From assembly GCA_016125225.1 (NCBI GenBank), contig WGME01000003.1, positions 620,001 to 684,000 on the forward strand: a stretch of DNA of 64,000 nucleotides, in the 5' to 3' direction. Below the pieces are notes generated by a model, which was not told the origin of the DNA, searched no databases, and saw only the letters and a program-made list of their open reading frames with translations. The DNA is from a bacterium (GTDB lineage Bacteria > Planctomycetota > Planctomycetia > Planctomycetales > Planctomycetaceae). A program made the translations under genes and the position numbers. Positions 1-9,596 of this stretch are shown here, in pieces. Numbering within the stretch: position 1 is the first letter of the stretch; every line of letters starts with the position of its first letter.

Positions 1-39
1 GACAAAACATACCAGGGAGGCAGTGGCGGCGGCGATAAG

Positions 40-1083
40 GTGCGCCCCAGCGATGCGGCATTGCCGGCAGGAGCCTTTGCGGCCGATGACACCCGGCAGG
101 ATGAAGAACTTCGTCCGCAGCGTCTGGCAGATGTGGTCGGGCAGCGGAAAGTCCTCGAACGTCTGCAGATCAATCTGCACGCCACCCTCAAGCGCAAAGA
201 ACCGCTCGGCCATCTGCTGCTCGATGGTCCTCCCGGCTTAGGGAAAACGACGCTGGCCATGACACTGGCTCGTGAGATGGGGGTGGAATGCCAGATCACC
301 TCCGGCCCGGCCATCGAGGCCCCGAAAGATCTGCTCTCGTATCTCACCAACGCCAGTTACGGCTCGGTGTTGTTCATCGACGAAATTCACCGACTGAAGC
401 CCGCCGTCGAAGAATTCATTTACCCGGTGATGGAAGACTTCCGCGTCGACATTGTGCTCGGTGAGGGGCTGAATGCCCGCACCATCAACATGAAACTCAA
501 GCCTTTCACGATCATCGGGGCGACCACCCGCAGCGGAATGCTGACGGCTCCGTTGCGCGACCGCTTTACTTTCCGGGAACATCTCGACTTTTATTCCGAG
601 ATGGAACTCGCCGAAATCGTCTCCCGGAACGCCCGCAAGCTGAAGACCGAACTGGCAAGTAACGCAGCACAAGAGATCGCCGTTCGCAGCCGGGGGACAC
701 CACGGAAAGCGAACAACCTGCTGCGTTGGGCTCGGGATTTCGCGACCGTGCATCATGTCTCCGGGAACATCACCAGCGACATCATCTGCCGGGCGCTGGC
801 GATGCTGGAGGTCGATGTTCTTGGTCTGGATCGCCAGGATCGCCGCTACCTGGAAACGCTCGTCAAGGTTTTCAGTGGGGGGCCAGCTGGCATTCAGGCG
901 GTCGGGCATACGATGAATGTCCCTCCGGATACTCTGGAAGACGAAGTCGAGCCCTTCCTGCTGCGGTTGGGGTTCATCCAACGGACACCTCGTGGACGGG
1001 TCATTACGGCGGCCGCTCTCAGCCATCTGGGCCTCACGCGGCCACCAGAATCGCCGGACTCTGGCCCCACGCTCTTCGACTGA
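40..1083 (+). CDS. ruvB: Holliday junction branch-migration helicase RuvB
   Basis: This is the hexameric AAA+ motor that, with RuvA, drives Holliday junction branch migration in recombinational repair. The protein shows the RuvB order: a RuvB-type N-terminus ([11 protein letters not shown], about residues 25-35), Walker [10 protein letters not shown] (63-71), Walker B FIDEIHR, the sensor GATTRSG, the arginine-finger segment APLRDRF, and a C-terminal winged helix ending in RTPRGR, the DNA-binding tip. The 347-residue length is normal for the family. The start given is a GTG. The frame stays open to the left edge of the window, so the true start may lie outside it and the gene may be 5' partial. 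The large antisense frame here is a shadow. Confidence 0.95.
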   Translation: MRPSDAALPAGAFAADDTRQDEELRPQRLADVVGQRKVLERLQINLHATLKRKEPLGHLLLDGPPGLGKTTLAMTLAREMGVECQITSGPAIEAPKDLLSYLTNASYGSVLFIDEIHRLKPAVEEFIYPVMEDFRVDIVLGEGLNARTINMKLKPFTIIGATTRSGMLTAPLRDRFTFREHLDFYSEMELAEIVSRNARKLKTELASNAAQEIAVRSRGTPRKANNLLRWARDFATVHHVSGNITSDIICRALAMLEVDVLGLDRQDRRYLETLVKVFSGGPAGIQAVGHTMNVPPDTLEDEVEPFLLRLGFIQRTPRGRVITAAALSHLGLTRPPESPDSGPTLFD

Positions 1084-1373
1084 AATCAAGCAAATTCCAC
1101 TTGCAGGGTCGGTCCTGGTTCCGGCCGCGCAGATGCAGAACCGGGCATGCAGCTTCGGTTAACCGCCGCTCCAGTGGAATGTGGTCCGCACTATTCCGTA
1201 GAGTCGGAATATCACTCGTGTTCCGGCCGATTCGGATGACGGCTGGAACCTCAATCTGAGAGAAAAGCGTGAATCCGCGGCGGTGGAATTCACAATCCCC
1301 GTCGGCATGGCGTAGGATAGCCGTCCATCTGTGAGTTCCCGTTCTCCCGTTGCCTTCAGAGAAGTCGCCGTCA

Positions 1374-3665
1374 GTGAACGTCCGTAACTGTTCATCCAGC
1401 CTGGCAGGCGGTGCATGTCGCTGGTTGACTGCAGCCGTTGGACTGTGCGGCTTCGTGCTCAGCTTCCTGGGCACGGGCAATCTCGCCGCTGCCGAAGTGA
1501 GCTTAAATCTCGGTTGGGATCAGACCGTTCGGCTGGGACGCTGGAATATCGCCTCCGTAACGACGACGGCTGAGTCTGCGGGGCAATATCAACTGCAGTG
1601 TCTGGCCCCCGATCCCGAGGGACATATCGCGGCGTTTGAGTCCCCGCCGGTGGAAGTCGCTGCCAACGCCGCCGTGCATCTGGAAGTCCCTTATCTGTTG
1701 GGCCGCCCGGACGGTCAGTTGCGTTTTGAACTGCGGCAGGACGGCACAGTTCTCTGGCAGCAAACGGTCCGTCCCGGGAGCGGGCATCTCAGCCCCAACC
1801 GCCCGTTGGTCTTCACCGATCAGCTCATTGTGACGGTGGGCAAGCCGAAGGGATTTCCGAGCCTGAATTCTGAGGCTGGTCTGCCAGGAAAAACCGGTCG
1901 CCATGTGGTCGATGTGCCGGCCGAAGCGACGTTGCCCCAAAGTCCCCTGGCCTATGATTCCATCGACTGGCTGGTGCTTTCCGGAACACCGGCGCTGGAA
2001 GATGCCTCACTGACCGCTATCCGTCTGTGGGTCCAGCAAGGGGGCCGATTGATTGTCAGCTTGCCCGTCTCGTCGAAAGACTGGCAGGCATCACGATTAC
2101 GCGAGTGGCTTCCGGCCACGATCCCGCCCGAATATGTCACGGCGCGTGGACTGGGAGATCTGGAAGCCTTTGCCGGCCGGAATGTCCGCATCCCTTATGT
2201 GAACCGGCTCGAAATCCCGCAGTTGCCCGCGTCGCCGGGACTGGTGCTGGCCAGTAGTCGCGATAATCCCTTGCTGCTGCGCATGCCCTGGGGCTTAGGG
2301 GAAGTGTTGCTGGTGGCTGTTGACCTGACACAGCCCCCGCTCGCGAATTGGGGGGGCCTCGATGACTTTGTCCGCAAACTCGTGGAAACCGACGCCGCAA
2401 GTCTCACCGCTCGGCGATCCTCCGATCAAAATGCGAGCCGCCCATTGACCTCCTCGGGCATTACCGACCTGGCATCACAATTGATGGCAACTCAGGACAA
2501 CTTTCCCGAAGTTCATCGACCGGCTCCCTGGTGGTCGATGGTCTGGATGCTGGTCCTGCTGGCCATCGTCGGACCTGTGGACTATGTCGTGGTCCATCGA
2601 CTGTTGAAACGACCGCATTGGACGTGGTTGACCCTGCCCCTCTGGTTGATGACGGCCACGGCCTATGCCGCCTGGACCGGTGGCCAATGGAACTTCTCGA
2701 CGGTCACGCTGAAGCAAATGGATATCATCGATGTCGACGCGGCATCCAACATGACACGCGCCGAAAGCTGGATCACCACGCTCTCACCGGTGACCGCCAG
2801 ACAGACGATTGCGGTCACGCCGACCATGGGAGACTGGCAGAACCTCTGGAGCGGGGAACCGGCTCATTCCCTGCCGCTCCGCTGGTGTGGTATCCCGGAA
2901 ACAACTACCGGCGGGGTCTATCGTTCGAGTGGAACCGAATGGGGCCGCACGACCTACGACATCGATGTCACCCACGCACAAATGACCAACCTGCCACTGC
3001 TGCAATGGTCAACACGCACGCTCCGAACGAGTTGGACATCGGAAACCCTGCAACTGGTCGATCCGCAATTGCGAAATGCAGGTCTCGGGCGGCTTTCCGG
3101 AGAAGTCACACACCACCTGCCGGGAAATCTCACCGACTGGATGCTGGTGTACGGCAGCCGCGTTTACTGGTTGCAAAAAGATCGGAATAACGACGAGGTT
3201 CAACCGTGGGAACCGGGGCAACGGTTCTCAGTGGAGAGCCCGCTCACGCAGCAGAACGACTTGAAAAACGTCATTAAGCAGATGACGTTCATTCGCGAAG
3301 ATGACACCGACCGTATCACGGAGAATCGTGTGCGGCATGAGCAAACCCGTTACGAAGTTTCCGATCGATCCCCCGACCGCCTTTGGCAGGTTTTGAGTTT
3401 TCACGAAGCCGTAGGAGGACAGTCTTACACCGGACTGACCAATTCGGTACTGACGGCCCATGACCTGTCCCGGCAGCTTGATATGGGGCGGGCCGTCGTC
3501 TTCGGCAGACTCGAAGCCACGCCAGCAGCCACGGTGACCATCGATGGCAAGAGTCCCGAAGCCGAATTATCGGTCGTCTATGTCCGCTTGGTTTTACCCG
3601 TGCAGACGACGGGCGAAGTTTTGCGAGTGCTCCCCAAGCTCGGCGCAGACGATGCCCGTAAATAG
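1374..3665 (+). CDS. Large membrane-anchored protein with amidotransferase-like N-terminal fold, partner of an ABC ATPase
   Basis: The precise function is unknown. The protein has an N-terminal signal or anchor segment (about residues 15-42, ending in LAAAE). A long extracytoplasmic part follows, including a stretch (YDSIDWLVLSG, then IRLWVQQGGRLIVSLP) that looks like the GATase1-like fold of planctomycete membrane proteins. Near residues 385-435 come two hydrophobic helices around the motif VGPVDYVVVHRLLKR, then a C-terminal soluble region. The PVDY-hydrophobic-basic motif recurs in proteins encoded beside ABC-2 type ATPases, and an ABC ATPase follows here after 89 bp. I chose the GTG at 1374, which has a purine-rich stretch upstream; a TTG at 1350 is an in-frame alternative. 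The 290 bp between ruvB and this gene hold no gene I can see. Confidence 0.7.
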   Translation: MNVRNCSSSLAGGACRWLTAAVGLCGFVLSFLGTGNLAAAEVSLNLGWDQTVRLGRWNIASVTTTAESAGQYQLQCLAPDPEGHIAAFESPPVEVAANAAVHLEVPYLLGRPDGQLRFELRQDGTVLWQQTVRPGSGHLSPNRPLVFTDQLIVTVGKPKGFPSLNSEAGLPGKTGRHVVDVPAEATLPQSPLAYDSIDWLVLSGTPALEDASLTAIRLWVQQGGRLIVSLPVSSKDWQASRLREWLPATIPPEYVTARGLGDLEAFAGRNVRIPYVNRLEIPQLPASPGLVLASSRDNPLLLRMPWGLGEVLLVAVDLTQPPLANWGGLDDFVRKLVETDAASLTARRSSDQNASRPLTSSGITDLASQLMATQDNFPEVHRPAPWWSMVWMLVLLAIVGPVDYVVVHRLLKRPHWTWLTLPLWLMTATAYAAWTGGQWNFSTVTLKQMDIIDVDAASNMTRAESWITTLSPVTARQTIAVTPTMGDWQNLWSGEPAHSLPLRWCGIPETTTGGVYRSSGTEWGRTTYDIDVTHAQMTNLPLLQWSTRTLRTSWTSETLQLVDPQLRNAGLGRLSGEVTHHLPGNLTDWMLVYGSRVYWLQKDRNNDEVQPWEPGQRFSVESPLTQQNDLKNVIKQMTFIREDDTDRITENRVRHEQTRYEVSDRSPDRLWQVLSFHEAVGGQSYTGLTNSVLTAHDLSRQLDMGRAVVFGRLEATPAATVTIDGKSPEAELSVVYVRLVLPVQTTGEVLRVLPKLGADDARK

Positions 3666-3754
3666 TCGTGACTGTGGAAAGGACTTGGCAACACTGTGAG
3701 AGTCGAGTCCCAGTGGAAACGAACCTGGATTCCCCCGGTTCAAGGTACTGAATT

Positions 3755-4681
3755 GTGATTGAAACCCGACAACTGACGAAACGCTACGGCCAACTGATCG
3801 CCGTCAACGAAATCAATCTGCTCCTGAAGGAAGGAGATGTTTTCGGGTTCATCGGTCCGAACGGGTCGGGCAAGACGACAACCATGCGGATGATCGCCAC
3901 CTTGCTGCAGCCTGACTATGGCGAAGCCTATGTCTGTGGCAAGTCGATCTATACCGATCCGCAGGAAATCCGCCGGATGGTTGGTTACATGCCCGACTTT
4001 TTCGGCGTGTACGACGACATGACCGTCATCGAATATCTGGAGTTCTTTGCCTCAGCCTATCGGATTCATGGCCCGGCCCGTCGCAAGATTTGCGAGGAGA
4101 AGCTGGAACTGGTCGACATGTCGTTCAAACGCGACGCCATGGTGAACCAGCTCTCGCGCGGTCAAACACAACGTGTGGGACTGGCTCGCGTGCTGCTCCA
4201 TGAACCACAGGTGCTGCTCCTGGACGAACCGGCTTCCGGCCTCGATCCCCGGGCTCGAATTGAAATGCGAAATCTGCTGCGGCGGTTGGGCGAGATGAAA
4301 AAGACCGTGATTGTTTCCAGCCACATTCTCCCCGAACTGGCCGATGTCTGCACGCGGGTCGGCATGATCGAGAAGGGCAATCTGATTATCGATGGCTATG
4401 TCGATGAGGTGATGCGGAAAGCCCGTCAGCAGATCATGCTGGAAATTCGCGTGAAAGACCGGACCGAAGCAGCCGCCCAACTCCTCGAGCAACATCCCCT
4501 CGTGGACAGTGTCGATGTGGTGAAGGGGGTCATTCAGGCGACGCTCAAACCCGACGTGCTCGATTACAGCGACCTGCCGCAGGCGATCATCGAAGCGGGT
4601 TATCAACTAGCGATGTTCCGCGAAGAAGAAGTGAACCTGGAAACCGCATTTCTGGCGCTCACCAAAGGCCTGGTCCAGTAG
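3755..4681 (+). CDS. ABC transporter ATP-binding protein (ABC-2/NatA type)
   Basis: This is a cytoplasmic ATPase subunit of an ABC exporter. All the motifs are intact: Walker A GPNGSGKTT (34-42), Q-loop region, signature LSRGQTQR (about 133-140), Walker B VLLLDEP with D-loop SGLDP (about 152-163), and switch SSHIL (about 188). The C-terminal 90 residues form the usual extra domain of ABC-2 ATPases. The start is GTG with AAGG ten bases upstream. The gene follows the large membrane protein at 1374 and is probably co-transcribed with it. No ABC-2 permease gene lies next to it: the next gene downstream is convergent. The substrate cannot be told from sequence. Confidence 0.92.
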   Translation: MIETRQLTKRYGQLIAVNEINLLLKEGDVFGFIGPNGSGKTTTMRMIATLLQPDYGEAYVCGKSIYTDPQEIRRMVGYMPDFFGVYDDMTVIEYLEFFASAYRIHGPARRKICEEKLELVDMSFKRDAMVNQLSRGQTQRVGLARVLLHEPQVLLLDEPASGLDPRARIEMRNLLRRLGEMKKTVIVSSHILPELADVCTRVGMIEKGNLIIDGYVDEVMRKARQQIMLEIRVKDRTEAAAQLLEQHPLVDSVDVVKGVIQATLKPDVLDYSDLPQAIIEAGYQLAMFREEEVNLETAFLALTKGLVQ

Positions 4682-4735
4682 CCTGAGACTTCGAGTCAGA
4701 CCGGAAGTTACTTCGCTGGATTTTCAGCGTCCGAC

Positions 4736-5095
4736 TCAGGCCAAACTCGCGAAGGCGGCGGCTTCCGTCGGTTGAATCGGAAAGACCAGATTCAACCGCT
4801 GCAGCAGCAGAATTTCTTCGACCATCGGCTGCAGTTCGCACAGGCAGAGTTGGACCTTCTTTTCGGCCAGTCGCTTGGCAAAACGAATGAGGGCACCAAT
4901 GCCGGCACTGGAAAAGTAGTCGACGCCGCGCAGGTTCAGAATCACCGCCGGCGTTGTGACGTCGCTGGCAAACTCCAGCAGCAGTTGTTGCAGCGCTTCG
5001 ATCTTGTCGGAGTCATACAGCCGCTGCTTGTGAAACCGCAGGACAGTAACACCCTGCACGACATCCTGCTCGAACATTGCTGAAGTGATCGCCAT
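4736..5095 (-). CDS. STAS-domain protein (anti-sigma factor antagonist type)
   Basis: This is a single STAS domain of 119 residues, the SpoIIAA/RsbV type that binds an anti-sigma kinase and is switched by serine phosphorylation. The key segment VDYFSSAGIGALIRF carries the D-x-x-S-S-x-G phosphorylation loop, and VILNLRGV is the strand before it. I start at the ATG at 5095 (MAITSAMFEQ), which has an AGGA about 13 bases upstream. An in-frame ATG at 5176 would add 27 residues that do not look like a STAS N-terminus. No sigma factor, kinase or phosphatase partner lies nearby, so it probably acts with partners encoded elsewhere. Confidence 0.88.
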   Translation of the reverse strand: MAITSAMFEQDVVQGVTVLRFHKQRLYDSDKIEALQQLLLEFASDVTTPAVILNLRGVDYFSSAGIGALIRFAKRLAEKKVQLCLCELQPMVEEILLLQRLNLVFPIQPTEAAAFASLA

Positions 5096-5211
5096 GTCTG
5101 TCACGATTTCCTGCGTTACGAGTCGGCCCGCAGCAGGAAGTGTAACAAGGCCGCAGCAGCCCCGAATGGCAGCCACGCGATGTTCACCGAGTTTTCACAA
5201 TCTCCGACCTG

Positions 5212-5850
5212 TCAGGCACAGAGTTCCACTTCGATGAACCGCCAGGGATGCTTGGCATATTCGGCCGCCATCATCTGCAATGTCGACCACCGCGTGCTGT
5301 GATGAGGCGAGGCAAAGGCGGGGGCTTCGGCCGGCAACTTCGTCAGCACCTCTTTCCGAACGACCATCGCCCGCACTTTACGGGTTCGCAATTCGCCATG
5401 GCATTCACACGTGAGGCAGATGAGGTAGCGAGCCTGTTGAATCGGGGCACCCAGATCGCGACGCAAATGCCCGACGGCAAACTGCTCCGAGAGTTCATTG
5501 AGAACCGCATTCAGGTAGTACCAATAGTCGTCTTTGGAAAAGGGTAACAACGGGTCGGTCGGCGTTGTTTTGCGAGCCGCCTCGACCACTTTGGCTGCGG
5601 CCTGAGAGTTCAGGAAAATCTCCTGCCCGTGCTTCTCCGTCAGCGTGCGAATCAGCAACTGCCCATTGTGGATGCTGTTCAACGAGATGTTCAAACGATC
5701 GAGGAACGTCTGCTTCTGCCAGTCGTACCGGGCTCGGCGATGCCCCCAATACCAGCCCACCACCATGAGCACCAGGCCGGTGATGATTTTGACGGCATGA
5801 TCCTGCAGATAATCGACGAGGGTTTCCAGCACCTGAGCGAGGGGCGGCAT
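5212..5850 (-). CDS. Hypothetical single-pass membrane protein
   Basis: I do not recognise this 212-residue protein. Near the N-terminus (about residues 20-38) is one transmembrane helix, VKIITGLVLMVVGWYW, followed by the basic cluster GHRRAR, which suggests a cytoplasmic C-terminal domain. The soluble part has an all-helical look, with tryptophan- and tyrosine-rich stretches and a CLTCECHGE segment holding three cysteines and a histidine that could bind a metal. It follows the symporter gene on the same strand by 32 bp and may be the last gene of the ggt-symporter unit. I chose the ATG at 5850 because AAGG lies seven bases upstream; an in-frame ATG at 5919 would overlap the symporter gene. 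Confidence 0.6.
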   Translation of the reverse strand: MPPLAQVLETLVDYLQDHAVKIITGLVLMVVGWYWGHRRARYDWQKQTFLDRLNISLNSIHNGQLLIRTLTEKHGQEIFLNSQAAAKVVEAARKTTPTDPLLPFSKDDYWYYLNAVLNELSEQFAVGHLRRDLGAPIQQARYLICLTCECHGELRTRKVRAMVVRKEVLTKLPAEAPAFASPHHSTRWSTLQMMAAEYAKHPWRFIEVELCA

Positions 5851-5882
5851 CGATCGGCCTTGATTCAGACGTTGAGGGACAT

Positions 5883-7526
5883 TCAGGAAATCGTCGGGGT
5901 TGCTGCCGGGGTTTCCCACGCTTCAGCACGGATATGATCGTTGATGGGAGCCTGTTTCGCATAGATCAATTGACAGAGGTTATACGCCAGAATGGACGTC
6001 AAAAACCCCCACAGATCGGAAGGCAGGAAGGTGATTATCGGCATCAACCCCGCAAGCATGGGCACCTGCTGGACGAGATAAGCATCCCAGGTGAGATCCA
6101 GACCCTGCGACTCCACCACGCCCGTGAAGTAGTATTCCGTGCCAAAGTAGACAAAGAAGACGACCGCACCGGCGACCATCGCAGCAATGCCCGAAACCGG
6201 CGACTTTGGTCGACCGTAAATGGCCATCGATAACGGGATGAATAAGGCCACCAACTGCAATGATAACGCCAGGTCGAGCAGTTCCATAATTGACTGGCCG
6301 GTATAAGCCAGCACGAGGCCGCCCATCGAAACCAGGAACACGCAGGAGCGTTCCAGAATCAGGCCGTGACCTTTGAAGAATTTCAGTTTGCCGAGCAGGT
6401 TGTGACCCAGCAAAGTCGCCGGGGCCAGGACGGCACTGGTCGCGGTTGAGACCACGATCGACGTGAACGCGATCACGAAAACCACGGCCATGTACTTGTT
6501 CAAATATTTCCCCGCCAGCAGCGGCAAAATCCCGCCGGAGATTTCACCGGGATCGGTAATGCGTGACGCAAACCCGAGAGTCACAGGGATCAACCCAAAT
6601 CCGAGATAGAGCACGCCGGCGAAGATGCAGGCCAGTTGCCCGGTCCGCGGACTGTTCGACGCAAAGACACGCTGCTGCAGGTCTTGTCCGGGAATGTTCC
6701 CGAATAATCCTGTCGCCCAGGTTCCCAGGTAAACCATCCACGCCCCGAAGCCAGCCGAGACCGGCCACAGATAAAGATGGTCGGGCGTCTTCTCGGCGGT
6801 CTCAGAAATGATGCGCTGGAAGCCGTCCCAGGCTGAACCGTTACCCACCACGGCGTATGTCGAAAGGGCCAAGACAATTAACCCGAAGAATGCAATCAGG
6901 ATCTGCAACGTGTCGGTCAATGTCACCGACCACATACCACCAATCAGCGTGTATCCCAAGGTGACAAGGCAAGCAATCAGAATGGCCCAGTGCAGGGGAA
7001 TGCCAAAGTAGATGTGCTGCATCTGACCGAGTGCGGTGTACTGGGCAGCAATCCAACCGAAGTACGCGGGGACCTGAATCGCAGCACCGATGGTTTCGGC
7101 CGTCCCACCATACGTCCGGCGATAAAGGTCACCGCACGTCAGGAGTTTCAAACGCCACATGGGACCAGCAAAAAAGAGACCAGCGAAGATCAACGTGGCT
7201 GAACAAGCAATGGGGTCGAGAATGACCCCCATCAACCCTTCATCACGAGCCGCTTGAGCTGCGCCGGACATCGTCGCAGCGCCAAACCAGGTGGCGATGA
7301 GTGTGCCCCATGCCAGCCACAATGGCAAACTGCGTCCGGCCACCAGATAGTCTTCTTCGGTCTTCACTTTGCCAGTGGCGAACACGCTGAGACCGAACAG
7401 GGCACACAGATAGAGCAGAATCACAATGCCCAGCAGCCAGCGAGCATCGGATGGCAGATCGATTTCGGCAAATTCGGGCATATCCGCTGCAAAGAGCCAA
7501 GTCATGCCGTTCAACCCCACATTCAT
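5883..7526 (-). CDS. Sodium:solute symporter (SSS family)
   Basis: This is an inner-membrane secondary transporter of about 547 residues with the many hydrophobic helices of the SSS/LeuT-fold family. The family hallmark near helix 1 is present: EEDYLVAGRSLPLWLAWGTLIATWFGAATM is the region, with A-T-W-F-G-A. In the middle there is YTLIGGMWSVTLTDTLQ, matching the usual GGMWAVTxTDxxQ motif. It probably takes up an amino acid or organic anion with sodium; the substrate cannot be read from sequence. It lies 72 bp downstream of gamma-glutamyltransferase on the same strand, so it may import the amino acids that enzyme releases. The start at 7526 is favoured by AAGGA nine bases upstream; an in-frame start at 7580 is possible. 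Confidence 0.9.
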   Translation of the reverse strand: MNVGLNGMTWLFAADMPEFAEIDLPSDARWLLGIVILLYLCALFGLSVFATGKVKTEEDYLVAGRSLPLWLAWGTLIATWFGAATMSGAAQAARDEGLMGVILDPIACSATLIFAGLFFAGPMWRLKLLTCGDLYRRTYGGTAETIGAAIQVPAYFGWIAAQYTALGQMQHIYFGIPLHWAILIACLVTLGYTLIGGMWSVTLTDTLQILIAFFGLIVLALSTYAVVGNGSAWDGFQRIISETAEKTPDHLYLWPVSAGFGAWMVYLGTWATGLFGNIPGQDLQQRVFASNSPRTGQLACIFAGVLYLGFGLIPVTLGFASRITDPGEISGGILPLLAGKYLNKYMAVVFVIAFTSIVVSTATSAVLAPATLLGHNLLGKLKFFKGHGLILERSCVFLVSMGGLVLAYTGQSIMELLDLALSLQLVALFIPLSMAIYGRPKSPVSGIAAMVAGAVVFFVYFGTEYYFTGVVESQGLDLTWDAYLVQQVPMLAGLMPIITFLPSDLWGFLTSILAYNLCQLIYAKQAPINDHIRAEAWETPAATPTIS

Positions 7527-7598
7527 TCCCTGCGTTCCTTGCGAATCAGACTTGTGCTTTTGCGACTTGGCAATACCCACAGAGCGACGCCATGTCGT

Positions 7599-9374
7599 TT
7601 AGTACCCCACTGCGGCTCCATCTTTGCGGACATCCGACGCCCCGTGAAGCACACCGTGTTCCCAATCGATTAAAATTCCCTGGTAACCCCCGTAGGAACC
7701 GAACGAACCAATCTCGACGCGATGCCCCCGGCGTTGCAGTTCGCTGACCACTTCGGGTGAGTGACCACTTTCCAGATAGATAATGCCGCCATCGGCATCG
7801 CCGGGAAGCCCCGTTGGTGTCGCCGATCCCGCATGCCGGATGCGAGCCGCATCTCCCGCGGCCTGCACGTTCATGCCGAAGTCGATCATGTTGATCAGTA
7901 CCTGCACATGCCCCTGCGGCTGCATGTCGCCCCCCATGACGCCGAAGCAGAACCACGGGCGATCCTCTTTGGTGACCATCGCCGGAATGATGGTGTGGAA
8001 GGGTCGCTTGCCCGGTTCGAGTCGGTTCGGATGATCGTCCGTCAATGCGAAGAGTTGGCCGCGATTCTGCAATGGAAAGCCAACGTTCCCCGGCACCACA
8101 TGTGATCCGAATCCGTGATACAGGCTCTGAATCAGCGAGCAACAGTTGCGATCTTTATCAACCACGGTGAGATAGACCGTATCACCATGTGCTAACTTGG
8201 GATCACCCGGCTCGACGTTCGTCAAAGCCCGATCGCGGTGAATGCGTTGCCGCTGGCGATCGCCGTAGGCTTTCGAGATTAACTCAGCCACGGGAGCCGG
8301 GGCGAAGTCGGGGTCGGCATAGAACTTCGCACGGTCCGCAAAAGCCAGCTTCTTCGCTTCCGTGAAATAGTGGATGTAGTCGGGATGTTTCGGTCCCAGA
8401 GATTTGAGATCGTAGCCTTCAAGGACATTCAACATCTGCAAGGCGGCGATGCCCTGCCCATTCGGTGGCAACTCCCAGACCGTATAACCCCGGTAGTTCG
8501 TGGAGACCGGTACGATCCAGTCGCTGTGATGCCGGGCAAAATCTTCAAGCGTGAAATAGCCCCCATTCGCCTCGCTGAACCGAACAATTTCTTCAGCAAT
8601 CTTGCCCTGATAGAAGGCATCGCGACCGTGCGCGGCGATCAGGCGATAACTCGCCGCCAGTTCTGGCAAGCGGGCGATCTCTCCCGCCGCAGGGGCCTTG
8701 CCATCCGGAAGAAAGACACGGGCGGAATCGGGCCATTCGCTGAGTCGCTTGGCCGAGGCCTGCCAACTTTGGGCAATGATCTCGCTGACGGGATACCCCT
8801 CTTCCGCCGTTTGGATTGCGGGGGCCAGTAAGCTATCCCACTTCACCTGGCCGAACTTCTGATGAAGTACCCACCAGCCATCGACGCAGCCGGGGGTGGA
8901 CCAACTGAGGGGGCCATGATCGGGAATCTGCTTCAATCCGCGCTGCAAAAGTTCTTCACGACGGATCTGTAGCGGACTGCGGCCCGAGGCATTGAGGCCA
9001 TACAGTTGTTGCGTCTTCGCGTCCCAGACAATGGCAAATAGATCGCCGCCGATGCCACAACTCATCGGTTCGACCACGCCGAGCATGGCATTCACCGCGA
9101 TGGCAGCATCCACAGCCGAACCACCATTGCGGAGTACATCCAGCCCGGTTTGTGCGGCCTGCGGATGACTGCTGGCCACCATGCCATGGCGTGACATCAC
9201 GACCGAACGCGATTGCCAGCGGGGTTCCGTCGGACGGTCATATTCCGCAGCATCGGCCGCCATCAGCATTGCTCCGAAACTGCATAGCCAACCCATCCAA
9301 CAACCACGAATCCACCACCTCGCGGCGGTGCCCGAGTGATAGTCAGGGGAGTTGTGAGTGGCGTCAAAGTTCAC
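7599..9374 (-). CDS. ggt: Gamma-glutamyltransferase (glutathione hydrolase family)
   Basis: This Ntn-hydrolase is made as a proenzyme that cleaves itself before a threonine, which then attacks gamma-glutamyl bonds of glutathione or similar peptides. The N-terminus has a signal-like segment (GWLCSFGAMLMAADAAE, about residues 28-44), so it should act in the periplasm. Family motifs are clear: MVASSHPQAAQTGLDVLRNGG, the glycine-rich EPMSCGIGGD, and the processing site HGDTVYLTVVD, whose threonine (about residue 398) is the expected nucleophile. GVMGGDMQPQGHVQ and the C-terminal YGGYQGILID are also typical. The 591-residue length fits. It heads a probable operon with the sodium:solute symporter. 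Confidence 0.93.
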   Translation of the reverse strand: MNFDATHNSPDYHSGTAARWWIRGCWMGWLCSFGAMLMAADAAEYDRPTEPRWQSRSVVMSRHGMVASSHPQAAQTGLDVLRNGGSAVDAAIAVNAMLGVVEPMSCGIGGDLFAIVWDAKTQQLYGLNASGRSPLQIRREELLQRGLKQIPDHGPLSWSTPGCVDGWWVLHQKFGQVKWDSLLAPAIQTAEEGYPVSEIIAQSWQASAKRLSEWPDSARVFLPDGKAPAAGEIARLPELAASYRLIAAHGRDAFYQGKIAEEIVRFSEANGGYFTLEDFARHHSDWIVPVSTNYRGYTVWELPPNGQGIAALQMLNVLEGYDLKSLGPKHPDYIHYFTEAKKLAFADRAKFYADPDFAPAPVAELISKAYGDRQRQRIHRDRALTNVEPGDPKLAHGDTVYLTVVDKDRNCCSLIQSLYHGFGSHVVPGNVGFPLQNRGQLFALTDDHPNRLEPGKRPFHTIIPAMVTKEDRPWFCFGVMGGDMQPQGHVQVLINMIDFGMNVQAAGDAARIRHAGSATPTGLPGDADGGIIYLESGHSPEVVSELQRRGHRVEIGSFGSYGGYQGILIDWEHGVLHGASDVRKDGAAVGY

Positions 9375-9596
9375 GGGCTGCTATTGACCTCACAGTCCGA
9401 GGATCAACAGAAGATGCTACGCCCCTACCGGTGGGTGAAGTGTCTCCTGCTCGGTCAAAAGTGTCGCAACTCACCCGACGGAATGCAATCCGCATCGGAA
9501 AACTGGTCAAAACGACGGACGAGCCGTTTAAGGCCAGTTTCCCTCAGATGATTGCAATCTCAAACTGTCTAACTCGCAGGTCGATACTCGAAGGAA
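9375..9596. other. Intergenic region between the bc complex gene and ggt
   Basis: These 222 bp separate two minus-strand genes. I see no coding frame with a recognisable product, no clear hairpin with a T-run and no repeat. It probably holds the ggt promoter, but I cannot place one. Confidence 0.4.

Noticed and set aside
238-1089. Long antisense frame (283 codons) opposite ruvB
   Set aside because: It mirrors a well-supported gene in the antisense frame; the sequence shows no family motif. GC-rich codon use creates such shadows.
2531-3190. Frame of 219 codons inside the 763-residue membrane protein gene
   Set aside because: Out of frame with a gene that has a signal peptide and membrane helices; no domain.
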